53,774 nucleotides of DNA from Gloeomargarita sp. SKYG116. Its GTDB lineage: Bacteria; Cyanobacteriota; Cyanobacteriia; Gloeomargaritales; Gloeomargaritaceae. Position 1 is the first letter of the stretch, and each line of letters begins with the position of its first letter. Of this stretch, positions 25,530 through 34,705 are shown piece after piece. The notes under the pieces are model-generated. The model saw nothing but the letters and a program-made list of their open reading frames with translations. It did not search any database and had not been told where the DNA came from. A program made the translations under genes and the position numbers. The stretch covers positions 1-53,774 of the forward strand of contig JANWVM010000009.1 of the NCBI GenBank assembly GCA_025056115.1, in the 5' to 3' direction.

Positions 25530-26675
25530 TTAAGCCGCCTGGGAAGAACAGATTTGGCTGGCTAATTCCCGCTCGCGCTGGTGCATGGTTTGGATGGCAT
25601 TTTGCAGTACAGCTTGTAGGGGTTGGCCCTGTTGGATGTCAGCAATCCACCGTTGGGCTTCGTTGCCTTCGGCCAAGATGGTGCGCAGCGGCGACAGAAA
25701 ACAAGCAAACCCATGGGCTTTGGCGGTGGGTGTGACCTGTTCCATGAGTTCAGCAATCCAATCCCGCGCTCGCAGCAAACGGCCATCTTGCCAGTGGGTC
25801 ACCAGGCTGTCGAGACTATGGCGAGCGACTTGTTGAGCGTTGGCATCGGCTTGCGCCCGCAGGTCTTCTGCATGGACACGAGGCCAGGGGTGATTGTACA
25901 ACGGGTCGAGGCGCGGGTCGTGCAACAGTTGCAGCAGGCGAGCCTCCAACAGCGCTGTTACAGCTAATAGATGAATTGGGTCGCTGATCAAATCGCAGAT
26001 ACGCAACTCCAAACGGTTCAAATCGTAGGGCCGCCGGTTGCCATTGGGACGCACGCTGCACCACAAATGCCGCACATTTTGCATGGTTCCCGCCTGGAGT
26101 TGGGTTTCCGTCCACTGGATGAAATGACGGTGGTTCAAAAACAAGGGGACATGGGGAGGGGTGTGGGGAAACTGCTGCCAGCGCGTGCTGTGCCAGCCGG
26201 TCAATTGCCCATCCAACCAAGGGGAAGACGCGCTCAAGGCCAAGTACAACGGGGCTTCTAACCGTACCAACCGGCAGGCCCGCAGCAACGTTTCGGGTTC
26301 TGCAATACCGATGTTGATATGCACGCTGGCAGTGACGACCCGGCTGCCATAGGTTTGTTCAATAAAACTGTGGTAGGGGTTGTGGGGGTCAGACCGTTCA
26401 AACACCGTACTATCCCCCAGCGCCAACGTACTGCCGGGAATCAGCGTGTAATCGCCCAGAGTATGTAGGAACTGCCGGAGTCGCTGCCGGGGTTGCACCA
26501 AATCGCACAGGAGCTGTTCATAGCGCTGGCGCGGGGGTGTGGTATATTCCACGTTACGACGGTCGGGTTCCCAGGCAAATCCCGGCAAAGCCCGCACAAT
26601 CTGGTCTGCCAGACCAACCACCTTTCCCTGGGGTGTGCCCGTGTAGAGTTCGATTTCAAAGCCTTTACACAGCAT
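25530..26675 (-). CDS. gshA: Glutamate-cysteine ligase, cyanobacterial type
   Basis: A 381-residue ATP-dependent ligase that makes gamma-glutamylcysteine, the first step of glutathione synthesis. The start is ATG 26675 (MLCKGFEIELYTGTPQGKV); a TTG three bases earlier is less likely. Family-typical segments include RNVEYTTPPRQRYEQLLCD, LIPGSTLALGD, SRVVTASVHINIGI and NRLELRICDLI. It is the first gene of a same-strand series with recA and raf1. gshB is not in the window. The ABC permease gene diverges from it with a gap of about 70 bases. Confidence 0.9.
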   Translation of the reverse strand: MLCKGFEIELYTGTPQGKVVGLADQIVRALPGFAWEPDRRNVEYTTPPRQRYEQLLCDLVQPRQRLRQFLHTLGDYTLIPGSTLALGDSTVFERSDPHNPYHSFIEQTYGSRVVTASVHINIGIAEPETLLRACRLVRLEAPLYLALSASSPWLDGQLTGWHSTRWQQFPHTPPHVPLFLNHRHFIQWTETQLQAGTMQNVRHLWCSVRPNGNRRPYDLNRLELRICDLISDPIHLLAVTALLEARLLQLLHDPRLDPLYNHPWPRVHAEDLRAQADANAQQVARHSLDSLVTHWQDGRLLRARDWIAELMEQVTPTAKAHGFACFLSPLRTILAEGNEAQRWIADIQQGQPLQAVLQNAIQTMHQRERELASQICSSQAA

Positions 26676-26744
26676 CAACGATGAACCCTCTACACTAAGA
26701 GCCAGGGAAACACGTCACTGCCACATTATAGGAGCAAATGGCGA

Positions 26745-27539
26745 ATGAGTTGGCACAAGAGGGTTGGAATTGATATTAGTTTTTGGGGGGTTTATTCAGT
26801 TTGGCGACGCCATCTCAAGGTTTATCAAAACACGTGGCTGGTCAACAGTTTACCTCCCCTGTCAGAACCCATTTTATACTTGATGGCCTTTGGGTTTGGC
26901 CTGACGCCCCTGATCCCCACCCTGAACTATCACGGTCAAGAGGTGACGTACCTGCAATTTATTGGCCCGGGAATGATTGCTGTGGGGGTCTTGTTTCAGA
27001 GTTTCTTTGAAGGGGCTTACGGGAGTTTTATCCGGTTACAAATCCAGAAGACCTGGCATGCCTTGCTCACCGCACCGTTAACGTTTACTGAAGTGTTCTT
27101 GGGAGACTGGCTGTGGGCAACGACGCGGGGGCTACTGGCCGGTCTAACGACGGGGTTGGTGGTGGTTCTAATGGGGTTGTATCCGGCGGTGGGGCTGCTG
27201 TTGTCGCTGCCATGGCTCGTGCTGGGGGCGCTGTTGTTTGGGGGGATTGGATTACTCACGGCAGGCCTGGTGCGCACCGTTGACCAGATCAATGTGCCGA
27301 CCTTTTTGGTGGTGGTGCCGATGTTTGCCCTGTGTGGCACCTATTTCCCCCGCGACAACCTCCCCCCTGTCCTGGCGGTGATGGCCCAACTGTTGCCCCT
27401 GTCGGCAGTAGTGGATTTACTGCGCTGGCCGTTGGCGTGGCCCCCGTTCCCGCCGCTGCTGGTGGCTTGGCTAGTATTCTGGGTCGTCGTGCTGGGCATC
27501 TGGGCGTGGCGGGCTATTTATCCCCTGGTGTATCGGTAA
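26745..27539 (+). CDS. ABC-2 type transporter permease (NodJ-like)
   Basis: A 264-residue integral membrane protein with about six hydrophobic helices. The first segment after the cytosolic N-terminus (SLPPLSEPILYLMAFGFGL) and the central motif region LLTAPLTFTEVFLGDWLWA resemble NodJ-type ABC-2 permeases, which export polysaccharides, drugs or lipids. LVRTVDQINVPTFLVVVPMFALCGTYFP is the typical late segment. An ATPase partner must be encoded elsewhere, because none flanks it. TAGGAG precedes the ATG at a slightly long spacing. It overlaps the WG-repeat gene by 26 bases. The substrate is unknown. Confidence 0.87.
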   Translation: MSWHKRVGIDISFWGVYSVWRRHLKVYQNTWLVNSLPPLSEPILYLMAFGFGLTPLIPTLNYHGQEVTYLQFIGPGMIAVGVLFQSFFEGAYGSFIRLQIQKTWHALLTAPLTFTEVFLGDWLWATTRGLLAGLTTGLVVVLMGLYPAVGLLLSLPWLVLGALLFGGIGLLTAGLVRTVDQINVPTFLVVVPMFALCGTYFPRDNLPPVLAVMAQLLPLSAVVDLLRWPLAWPPFPPLLVAWLVFWVVVLGIWAWRAIYPLVYR

Positions 27540-28605
27540 GCAACTGTTCCATGGCTATGCGCAAAGCAGGCGGAAAAACTGGCTGGCCGCTGCGGTTGAT
27601 ATAACCCCACTCATTTTGGAATTTCACCGGCGCCACTCCCTCGGCAAACGACTCGGCATTGTCAAACTGGCAGGGAATGACCAGCGCGCCGGTACTGTCA
27701 ATGTATCCCCATTTGCCGTTTTGTCGCACCAGTGCCAGCCCTTCCCTAAAATACCAGGCCTCTTCAAAGCTGTAGGGAATCACTAGCTGCCCCTGGCGAT
27801 TGATGTAGCCCCAGCGCGACCGCCACTGCACCGCCGCCAGTCCCTCAGTAAATTTCAGGGCTTGATGGAATTGCGCGCCGATTTCCCACTGGCCCTTGGT
27901 ATTGATGTAGCCCCACAGGCCATCTTGGTTAGCTGCGGCTAAGCCCTCATGAAATGGTTGCGCCCACTGAAAAAACTCACTGATGACCACACGTCCTTTC
28001 TCGTCAATAAAGCTCCAGGAATTCCCCTGCTTCACCCGCGCCAGGCCGTCCGAAAAACTATAGACATTATCAAATTTGCAGGGAATTACCAAGCGACCTG
28101 AGCGATTGATATATCCCCACTTATGACCGCGCTTGACAGCCGCCAACCCCTCTTTGAAATTCAATACATGGTCGTACTGGCAAGGCACAACCACCTGACC
28201 CGATTTATTGATAAATCCCCACTTATGACCATCACTGACAGCCGCCAGCCCCTCGCTAAAATCGAATGCCCGTTCAAACGCGAATGGAATAACGACTTGG
28301 CCTTTTTTATTGATATACCCCCACTTGTCTTGCAATTCCACTGCTGCCAACCCCTCGCTAAACGGTCGGGCATCGGTGTAGCGCAGTGGAATCACCAAGT
28401 TGCCTGAATGGTCAATATAGCCGTGCCATGTGCCCTGTTTGACCACAGCGCGACCGCTGGCAAACGGCTGGGCACCGTCAAAATGCAGGGCAAATGTGGG
28501 GCGAATTCGCTCAACATAGGCCAGCCCTTGAGGTATCAACCACCCTACAAGCAGGGCAGTCAATACAACTCCCATCAAAAACCGGCGGCACCAGCCCGAG
28601 GTCAT
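27514..28605 (-). CDS. WG-repeat (KWG) exported protein
   Basis: A 363-residue protein from ATG 28605 (MTSGWCRRFLMGVVL), which gives a signal peptide or N-terminal anchor ending around residue 30; the upstream open frame has no family sequence and overlaps opcA. Nine consecutive repeats of about 35 residues follow, each with a WGYI or similar core, a VIP segment and FSEGLA. Two cores deviate (WHGYID, WSFID). Such repeats form beta-rich folds in surface or periplasmic proteins, and their functions are mostly unknown. It lies 82 bases downstream of opcA and overlaps the ABC permease 3' end by 26 bases. Confidence 0.88.
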   Translation of the reverse strand: MTSGWCRRFLMGVVLTALLVGWLIPQGLAYVERIRPTFALHFDGAQPFASGRAVVKQGTWHGYIDHSGNLVIPLRYTDARPFSEGLAAVELQDKWGYINKKGQVVIPFAFERAFDFSEGLAAVSDGHKWGFINKSGQVVVPCQYDHVLNFKEGLAAVKRGHKWGYINRSGRLVIPCKFDNVYSFSDGLARVKQGNSWSFIDEKGRVVISEFFQWAQPFHEGLAAANQDGLWGYINTKGQWEIGAQFHQALKFTEGLAAVQWRSRWGYINRQGQLVIPYSFEEAWYFREGLALVRQNGKWGYIDSTGALVIPCQFDNAESFAEGVAPVKFQNEWGYINRSGQPVFPPALRIAMEQLLTDTPGDK

Positions 28606-28687
28606 GGGCGCAGTTCGTAATATTCGGGATTTTTTATCATTGCAGACCGACTTGCCTGCTAGCGCAGATCGTGACGAAACTGTTACA

Positions 28688-29848
28688 TCAAGATGACGCT
28701 GCGTGGAGAATGGCGGCTGTAACGGCCAGGCTTTCTTGGAACAAGCGGCTTTGTTGCCCCCAGCGTTGAATTTGCTGCCCCAAGAGCGTTTCGGCTGGGA
28801 TGTCCCGCAAGGTCGTGACCTGTTCCACCCGGCAAAATTGAGCCTTGCCGCCGCCCTCGAGCCGCATACAACCGGTGGTTTCTGAACAGAGCACCGTACA
28901 GCAATTGGCATCCGGTTGGTCTGAGTCTAAGCGCAGCCCCAGCAAATCCCCGGCTACCGCCCCGATATTCGCCACCGGCAACCCTGCTAGCTCCGCCCTG
29001 ATTTCTTGGCCTGCCGGAGAGTGGCAAACAATGCGGTGAATCTCGTAATCGTTGTACTCAACGGCATAGGACTGGGGCACCCAATTCAGCCGACTGGCCA
29101 ACCATCCAAAAAATAACAGCGCCTGGGCCGGATTCCCCTTCTCGTAGTCAATCACCACCTGATCAATCTTGGGCAAATCAGCGCGCCGGTCAGGGGGGTC
29201 AAATGCCTCTGCCGTCAATTCCTGCCAGGTGCTCAAGCGACCCCAGTTCAAATCGGCCAGCGGCACATTCATCTGCACCAGCCGGTACATCGCCAACAAA
29301 CCCAGCATTGGGTCAGGAAAGGTCGCTGAATCTACCAACAGTCGCATCCCTCCCTGTTCGCGCAGGTGAATCAACCCTTGCAGCAGCACATCGTCAGGGT
29401 TGGGTTGGGCCTGCCACCACAAATACGTGGGCAAATCCCCAATTAACAGGGCATTGATCAATCCCAGCGACCGTTCCAGGGCTGCCCGCGAGCCTGTCAA
29501 GGTGATGTACTCGCAGCAGATTAAATTGCTCTGGTGGCGTTTTTGCATCGGACAGTAAGCGGCCACCTGTGCTGATAAGGGCACATCCTCCAGGCCGTTC
29601 TGAGGACGCAAGTGAATAACGCGACAAGGATTCTGGACTGCCAACCTCTCCACCGAAGGTGCAATCTGGGCAGCTAAATCCGGCGACTCGTAAACCACCA
29701 GGGTAAATGTTGCCGCCCGGACGGCCCGCGGCCCGGTTTCCTCATCCCCATCCACACCTAACCAGATTTGGCTCAACTCCGATTCGATTTGATGGATCGA
29801 AACATCCTTGGGGTCTTGTAGGGCCACAACTGCTTCGGTTGTCACCAT
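28688..29848 (-). CDS. opcA: Glucose-6-phosphate dehydrogenase assembly protein OpcA
   Basis: A 386-residue protein that promotes oligomerisation and redox-dependent activation of cyanobacterial Zwf. It begins with the typical segment DVSIHQIESELSQIW. Other family stretches are CRVIHLRPQNG, LLIGDLPTYLWWQAQPNPDD and the C-terminal VLCSETTGCMRLEGGG. Its usual partner zwf is about 1 kb upstream on the same strand, but a plus-strand methylase gene sits between them. opcA must therefore use its own promoter within 29849-29982, or a long read-through from zwf. Confidence 0.93.
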   Translation of the reverse strand: MVTTEAVVALQDPKDVSIHQIESELSQIWLGVDGDEETGPRAVRAATFTLVVYESPDLAAQIAPSVERLAVQNPCRVIHLRPQNGLEDVPLSAQVAAYCPMQKRHQSNLICCEYITLTGSRAALERSLGLINALLIGDLPTYLWWQAQPNPDDVLLQGLIHLREQGGMRLLVDSATFPDPMLGLLAMYRLVQMNVPLADLNWGRLSTWQELTAEAFDPPDRRADLPKIDQVVIDYEKGNPAQALLFFGWLASRLNWVPQSYAVEYNDYEIHRIVCHSPAGQEIRAELAGLPVANIGAVAGDLLGLRLDSDQPDANCCTVLCSETTGCMRLEGGGKAQFCRVEQVTTLRDIPAETLLGQQIQRWGQQSRLFQESLAVTAAILHAASS

Positions 29849-29947
29849 CTGCTTACCCTCCCACGGCGAAGCACTTCTATCGTAAGAATGGGTGTGCCAC
29901 TACTAGACAGAATTTAAGATCGGCTACAGGTTTAAATCATAGCGTGG

Positions 29948-29953
29948 CATAAT
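29948..29953 (+). promoter_or_regulatory. Possible -10 box for the Dam-type gene
   Basis: CATAAT at 29948-29953 lies 30 bases before the ATG at 29983. No clear -35 is visible. The interval 29849-29982 must also contain the opcA promoter on the minus strand. Confidence 0.25.
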
Positions 29954-29982
29954 AACCTCAACCATTGCTGCGTATCGCCTCC

Positions 29983-30855
29983 ATGCAACTGACTTTAGCC
30001 CCACTCCAGGAATGGTTAGAACCAGCACCGCAACCTTTTCTTAAGTGGGCAGGGGGAAAGTCGCAACTCTTACCACAGATGACCCCATTTCTACCCAAGC
30101 ATTTTCAGAATTATCATGAGCCGTTTTTAGGTGGTGCCGCCTTATTCTGGCATTTGTTTGATTTACGGCGACGCGGGGAAATCACGTTTCAGGATAGTTA
30201 TTTATCTGACGCCAACCCCGAGTTAATCAACTGCTATTTACAAGTGCGTGATGACGTAGCTAACCTGATAACAGAACTGGCTCAGTTAAGAAACAATCAC
30301 TGTCCCGAAACTTATTATCGAGTGCGGGATTTGGAGGTAAAAAGACTAACCCCCTTACAGCGAGCCACTCGATTCATTTACCTCAATAAGACGTGCTATA
30401 ACGGTCTCTACCGCGTCAATCGCGACGGTAAATTTAATGTGCCAATGGGTCGCTACCACAACCCGCGGATTTTTGATGAAGAACAACTGCGCCAGAATAG
30501 CCAGGCTTTGCAAAGCGCGCACATCGAATGCCGGGATTTTCGGACGGTTTTGGAGCGGGCGCAACCGGGAGATTTCGTCTACTTTGACCCACCCTATGCA
30601 CCCCTATCGCCGACGTCGAATTTTACGAGCTATACGGCAGGGGAGTTTGGGGTAGCGGCCCAACGAGAACTGGCGGAGGTTTTCCGGCAACTGGACCGGC
30701 GGGGATGCTATGTGATGCTGAGCAATTCCTGGTGCGATTTCACCCTGGCGCTCTACCGGGACTTTCATTGCGTCGAGTTAAAAGCGACACGGGCGATCAA
30801 CTCCCAGCCGAGCGGGCGTGGCAAGATTAGCGAGCTGTTGGTTTGCAATTACTAG
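29983..30855 (+). CDS. DNA adenine methyltransferase, Dam family, solitary
   Basis: A 290-residue class alpha N6-adenine methyltransferase. The start is ATG 29983 ([11 protein letters not shown]); a TTG at 29965 is less likely. Motif I is [11 protein letters not shown] near residue 20, [11 protein letters not shown] follows, [19 protein letters not shown] lies mid-protein, and catalytic motif IV is FDPPYAP near residue 190. Dam-like enzymes usually methylate GATC; specificity here is inferred. No restriction gene is adjacent. The gene is inserted between opcA and zwf on the opposite strand, and shares a CTAG with the zwf stop. Its 5' half is AT-rich (23/60 and 26/60 G+C in two lines), while a 3' line has 36/60. 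Confidence 0.93.
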   Translation: MQLTLAPLQEWLEPAPQPFLKWAGGKSQLLPQMTPFLPKHFQNYHEPFLGGAALFWHLFDLRRRGEITFQDSYLSDANPELINCYLQVRDDVANLITELAQLRNNHCPETYYRVRDLEVKRLTPLQRATRFIYLNKTCYNGLYRVNRDGKFNVPMGRYHNPRIFDEEQLRQNSQALQSAHIECRDFRTVLERAQPGDFVYFDPPYAPLSPTSNFTSYTAGEFGVAAQRELAEVFRQLDRRGCYVMLSNSWCDFTLALYRDFHCVELKATRAINSQPSGRGKISELLVCNY

Positions 30856-32384
30856 GGTCGGCGCCAGTGTCGTCCCAAGTCGGTGAGCATTTGTTCCGCT
30901 TCTAGGGGTCCCCAGGTTCCCGCTTCGTACTGGGGAATGGGCGTCCCCAGGGGTGTGCTATCCCACACGTTCAAAGCTGGAGTGATCACCCGCCAGGCTT
31001 CTTCCACTTCATCGGCGCGCGTAAACAGCGTCTGGTCTCCCAATAGACAATCCAGCAGCAGCCGCTCATAAGCTTCGGAACTGGCCATGCCAAAAGTCTT
31101 GCCGTATTGGAAATCCATATTCACTGACCGCGCCCGCAATTCCGGCCCCGGCATCTTGGCTTCAAAACGCAGGGAAATCCCTTCGTCTGGTTGAATCCGT
31201 AACACCAACACGTTGGGATTGGCTTGCTGGGCTACCGATGGGAAGATGGTCAAGGGCGGCTCCCGAAACTGGATGGCGATTTCCGTCACCTTCTTAGGCA
31301 TGCGTTTGCCGGTGCGCAGGAAAAAGGGCACACCCTGCCAGCGCCAGTTATCAATCTGCAGGTGCATCGCCACGTAGGTCGGCGTTACCGATTGGGGGTT
31401 GACCTTGGGTTCTTGGCGATAACCCACCACGGGTTTGCCGCGCATCCACCCAGCACTATACTGCGCTCGTACTGCAGCTTTACTGAGATTGAATCCCTGG
31501 TGCGCCAAGCGAGTCGCCTGCAAGACTTTCACTTTTTCATTGCGGATGCTATCGGCGTTGAGCGAACTAGGCGGCTCCATGGTCGTCAGGCATAGCAACT
31601 GCATGACGTGGTTTTGCACCATATCCCGCAGCGCCCCGGCTGTTTCGTAATAACCGGCCCGGTCTTCCACCCCCACCATTTCGGCCACCGTGATCTGCAC
31701 GTGGTCCACAAATTGGCGGTTCCAGAGCGGTTCAAAGATGGTATTGGCAAAGCGAAACACTAACAAGTTCTGGACGGTTTCTTTACCCAGGTAATGGTCA
31801 ATGCGATACACCTGTTCTTCATGGCAAACTTGTTGCACCACCCGGTTGAGTGCCTGCGCCGTTGCCAGGTTGCGGCCGAAGGGTTTTTCAATAACCAGGC
31901 GATGCTTGCGCGGGTCGCTGAGCAAACCGGCGGCACCCAACTGACGAATGGCCTCGGGGAAAAAGTTCGGCGAGACGGCGAGGTAATAGGCGCGGTTGCC
32001 CAGGGTGCGGCGCTGGGTTTCTAATTCGGCGATCAACGTTCCCAGAGCGGTGTAACTCTCCGGGTTGTCCATGTCGCCCGCGTGGTAAAACAAGCCTTGG
32101 GCAAATTCCTCCCACAGCGCCGGGTTTTCGATGCCGCCGCCAAACTGTTCGACCCCTTCGCGCATCTGCTCCCGGAAATAGTCGTGACTCCAGGGCCGCC
32201 GGGCAAAGCCGATGATAGTAGTTTCTGGCGCTAGACGCCGTTGCAGACGCAGCTTGTACAACGCTGGCACTAGTTTCCGTTGCGTCAAATCCCCAGATGC
32301 CCCAAAAATCACGATGATAAACGGCTCCGGTAAACGCTCCTGCTGTAAACCGACGCGCAGCGGATTTTCCTGCAACGAAATCAT
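30852..32384 (-). CDS. zwf: Glucose-6-phosphate 1-dehydrogenase
   Basis: The first enzyme of the oxidative pentose phosphate pathway, making 6-phosphogluconolactone and NADPH; in cyanobacteria it is active mainly in the dark. The 510-residue protein starts at ATG 32384 ([12 protein letters not shown]), with GGAAAGG upstream, and has the coenzyme motif [14 protein letters not shown] near residue 28. The substrate-site motif [13 protein letters not shown] is near residue 200. The open frame extends 36 residues further 5' but is not conserved sequence. Cysteines that could be redox-regulated are present. It converges with the Dam-type gene, sharing the stop-codon CTAG. Confidence 0.97.
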   Translation of the reverse strand: MISLQENPLRVGLQQERLPEPFIIVIFGASGDLTQRKLVPALYKLRLQRRLAPETTIIGFARRPWSHDYFREQMREGVEQFGGGIENPALWEEFAQGLFYHAGDMDNPESYTALGTLIAELETQRRTLGNRAYYLAVSPNFFPEAIRQLGAAGLLSDPRKHRLVIEKPFGRNLATAQALNRVVQQVCHEEQVYRIDHYLGKETVQNLLVFRFANTIFEPLWNRQFVDHVQITVAEMVGVEDRAGYYETAGALRDMVQNHVMQLLCLTTMEPPSSLNADSIRNEKVKVLQATRLAHQGFNLSKAAVRAQYSAGWMRGKPVVGYRQEPKVNPQSVTPTYVAMHLQIDNWRWQGVPFFLRTGKRMPKKVTEIAIQFREPPLTIFPSVAQQANPNVLVLRIQPDEGISLRFEAKMPGPELRARSVNMDFQYGKTFGMASSEAYERLLLDCLLGDQTLFTRADEVEEAWRVITPALNVWDSTPLGTPIPQYEAGTWGPLEAEQMLTDLGRHWRRP

Positions 32385-32540
32385 AGACCTTTCCCCATAC
32401 CCTGCTCCCTCTGGCCCTAGCCTAAACCGGTAGAGACGGACTGGCGCCGAGATTACAGAAAATCTCAAGGTACAGGGACGGTCATGCCACAATGGGCGAT
32501 GGGAATACGTCGTTAGTTTTTACCTCTGCCAAGGGTCGTC

Positions 32541-33329
32541 ATGATGTACAAAGAGGGGCTGCCGCCATCGCTGCGTCGTGGGTTGACGGAACCGCTGGTG
32601 TGGTGTTTTGTTGTATCTGGCCTGGCCCACGCCGGTTTGTTGTACCTGTTGCGAAATGTTGAGGTTCTACCGGAACCGGTGACGATGTTGCCGCCGCCGA
32701 TTGAAGTGGCTTTTATTGAATCAACAGCGCCGAAGCCATCGCCCCCACTCCAACCGGTTGTACGCCTCGGCGCTCCCTTACCGCCCCCACCGCCAGTGGT
32801 TGGCCATTTACCTCCTAGCCCCAACCTGCCGCCCTTGCCGCCACCCCCGTCGCCCGTGGTTGCCCCCCGTAAACCGCCGGTCACCGCTGCAACCTCCCGT
32901 CCCCCAGCCAAGCCCACGCCGGCACCAGCAATTCCCTTACCACCGCCTGTGGACACGCCTGCGCCCGCCGCTGAACCCTTTGACCCGACTAACACCAGCA
33001 CCGGCGATGGCTTGAGCAACCTCAGTCGTTGGATTGCCCGCTGGCAACCAGAACTCAGTCGTTCACCCCAGCTCCTGCGATTGACTGAAAAATTCCCCAC
33101 GCAAGGTTGTCCCTGGCGTCAGGCTGGCCCTGCCGTTTTCGGTGTGCTGGTCAATTCGCAGGGGGAGTTCGTAGAACCGCCAGAACTGTTGCGCTCATCT
33201 GGTTATGCCAGCCTCAATCAAAAAGCCCGCAGTTTGGTGACCAGTTATGACTTCAAAAACTACGCTGCCGACACCCCGCAAGCGGTCATGGTGGAAGTAG
33301 CTTGGGAAGATACCTGTGGAGCAGGCTAA
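32541..33329 (+). CDS. TonB-like energy transducer family protein
   Basis: A 262-residue protein with a short cytosolic N-terminus and one transmembrane helix at about 20-37 (WCFVVSGLAHAGLLYLL). A long proline-rich region spans about 50-150 (with PLPPPPP and PPLPPPP runs). A C-terminal domain of about 95 residues includes VFGVLVNSQGEFVEPPELLRSSG. The layout matches TonB and related envelope-spanning proteins that couple the inner membrane to outer-membrane receptors. No ExbB/ExbD or TonB-dependent receptor gene is in the window, so partners are unknown. Its TAA overlaps the murD stop. It is divergent from zwf. Confidence 0.75.
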   Translation: MMYKEGLPPSLRRGLTEPLVWCFVVSGLAHAGLLYLLRNVEVLPEPVTMLPPPIEVAFIESTAPKPSPPLQPVVRLGAPLPPPPPVVGHLPPSPNLPPLPPPPSPVVAPRKPPVTAATSRPPAKPTPAPAIPLPPPVDTPAPAAEPFDPTNTSTGDGLSNLSRWIARWQPELSRSPQLLRLTEKFPTQGCPWRQAGPAVFGVLVNSQGEFVEPPELLRSSGYASLNQKARSLVTSYDFKNYAADTPQAVMVEVAWEDTCGAG

Positions 33330-34705
33330 GGGTCCAAATGACACCCCGGCTCACGCGATTGACGGCGCAAATTTTGAAACAATTCCCGGAAGTGGTCGCC
33401 ACGGGCCTCAAAGTTGGGATATTGATCAAAACTCGCACAGGCTGGTGAGAGTAAAATGACCCGCGCACCTGTGTGTTGAGCCAATGCTTGGGCGGCCACT
33501 ATCGCTTCTGCTAGGTTGTTCACGACGATGAATGAGGTATAGCCGATGTTTTTTAAGCGTTGGGCAAAATCCGTGGCTGCCGCACCAAATAGAACCACAC
33601 CTGCGGCTTTTTCTTGAATGGTTTGTAACCACTGCCGGTCATCCCCAGCTTTGGCTTTGCCCCCGGCCAGCAAAATAGTTGGTTCGGTCATGCTCGCCAA
33701 ACCCACCTGCGCGGCGTCATAATTCGTCGCTTTACTGTCATTGATGTAGGTGATCCCTTGGTGGACGCCCAACACTTCCAACCGGTGGGGAACGCCACGA
33801 AATTCCCGCATGGCTTGGGCCATCACGTCGGGGGATACGCCAATCACCTGGGCGGCAGCAATTGCCAACAAAAGATTTTGTAGATTATGACGCCCTGGCA
33901 TCCGGAAATCTCGCAGCGCCAATAGCACTTGACCCTCCATCATGACCTGTTGGTCTTCGATATAAATCCCTGGTTGGGACGAAGGGGGTAAATGACCACG
34001 GCCCTGGGTACTGGTCCAAATCATGTCCGGCCAGCGCTGGGCAAAATGCGCTCGCAAAAAAGGGTCGTCACCGTTGAAAATCTTGACCTGGGATTGCGCC
34101 AGTAAATGGGTCTTGATGCGGCAATAGTTTTCCAAGGTGTAGTGACGGTCTAGATGATCCGGTGTAAAGGTCGTCCATAGCCCAATTTGCGGGGCAATCT
34201 CCGGCGATGACTCAATCTGAAAACTGCTGATTTCCGCCACCACCCAATCCCACGCCTGGTCAACCAAATCACAGGCGGGCATCCCAATATTGCCGCAAGC
34301 CGGCGCTCGATAACCCGCTGCTGTCAAGATGGCGCTCACCAAACATGTCGTTGTGGTTTTGCCGTTGGTGCCGGTGATGCCCACCCAGGGATACGCCCGC
34401 AAATACCGCCAGGCCAACCCCATTTCCCCCACGACGTCCACCCCTTGCGCTCGCAGTTGCACCAAAAGGGGTTCATCCCACGGCACGCCTGGACTGACCA
34501 CCACTAGATCGGGTAAGGGTGCCGGCGCGACAAAGGGCTGCCCGAGGCGAACCTGAATTCCCAGTCCTGTCAAGGCCGCTTGCTGCTCCACCAGGGCTGC
34601 CGATGTGGAATTGTCCTGTACCTCAACGTGCCACCCCTGCCGTTGCAACAGTCGCGCTGCCGCTGCCCCCGATTTCCCCAGTCCCAAGACCAGCGCCCGA
34701 CCCAT
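33326..34705 (-). CDS. murD: UDP-N-acetylmuramoyl-L-alanine--D-glutamate ligase
   Basis: A cytosolic ATP-dependent ligase adding D-Glu to UDP-MurNAc-L-Ala in peptidoglycan precursor synthesis. The 459-residue protein opens with the nucleotide motif LVLGLGKSGAAAARLL and has the P-loop GITGTNGKTTTTCL near residue 110. Other Mur ligase signatures include NYCRIKTHLL, GVPHRLEVLG and YINDSKATNYDA. The ATG at 34705 overlaps the glyS stop (TGATG); a GTG at 34708 would overlap by GTGA. Both imply coupling to glyS. It overlaps the TonB-like gene stop in CTAA. Confidence 0.97.
   Translation of the reverse strand: MGRALVLGLGKSGAAAARLLQRQGWHVEVQDNSTSAALVEQQAALTGLGIQVRLGQPFVAPAPLPDLVVVSPGVPWDEPLLVQLRAQGVDVVGEMGLAWRYLRAYPWVGITGTNGKTTTTCLVSAILTAAGYRAPACGNIGMPACDLVDQAWDWVVAEISSFQIESSPEIAPQIGLWTTFTPDHLDRHYTLENYCRIKTHLLAQSQVKIFNGDDPFLRAHFAQRWPDMIWTSTQGRGHLPPSSQPGIYIEDQQVMMEGQVLLALRDFRMPGRHNLQNLLLAIAAAQVIGVSPDVMAQAMREFRGVPHRLEVLGVHQGITYINDSKATNYDAAQVGLASMTEPTILLAGGKAKAGDDRQWLQTIQEKAAGVVLFGAAATDFAQRLKNIGYTSFIVVNNLAEAIVAAQALAQHTGARVILLSPACASFDQYPNFEARGDHFRELFQNLRRQSREPGCHLDP

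Noticed and set aside
27514-28500. Regularly spaced similar sequences that might suggest a CRISPR or DNA repeat array
   Set aside because: They are degenerate codons for WG protein repeats; the units are imperfect and in frame.
28606-28911. Long N-terminal extension of the WG-repeat protein
   Set aside because: It overlaps opcA in another frame; the ATG at 28605 directly precedes a signal-peptide-like segment.
32385-32492. 36-residue N-terminal extension of zwf
   Set aside because: It has no family similarity, and the ATG at 32384 has a good ribosome binding site and the usual G6PD start.
32513-33100. 195-residue Gly-rich ORF on the minus strand
   Set aside because: It is the complement of the proline-rich coding region of the TonB-like gene.
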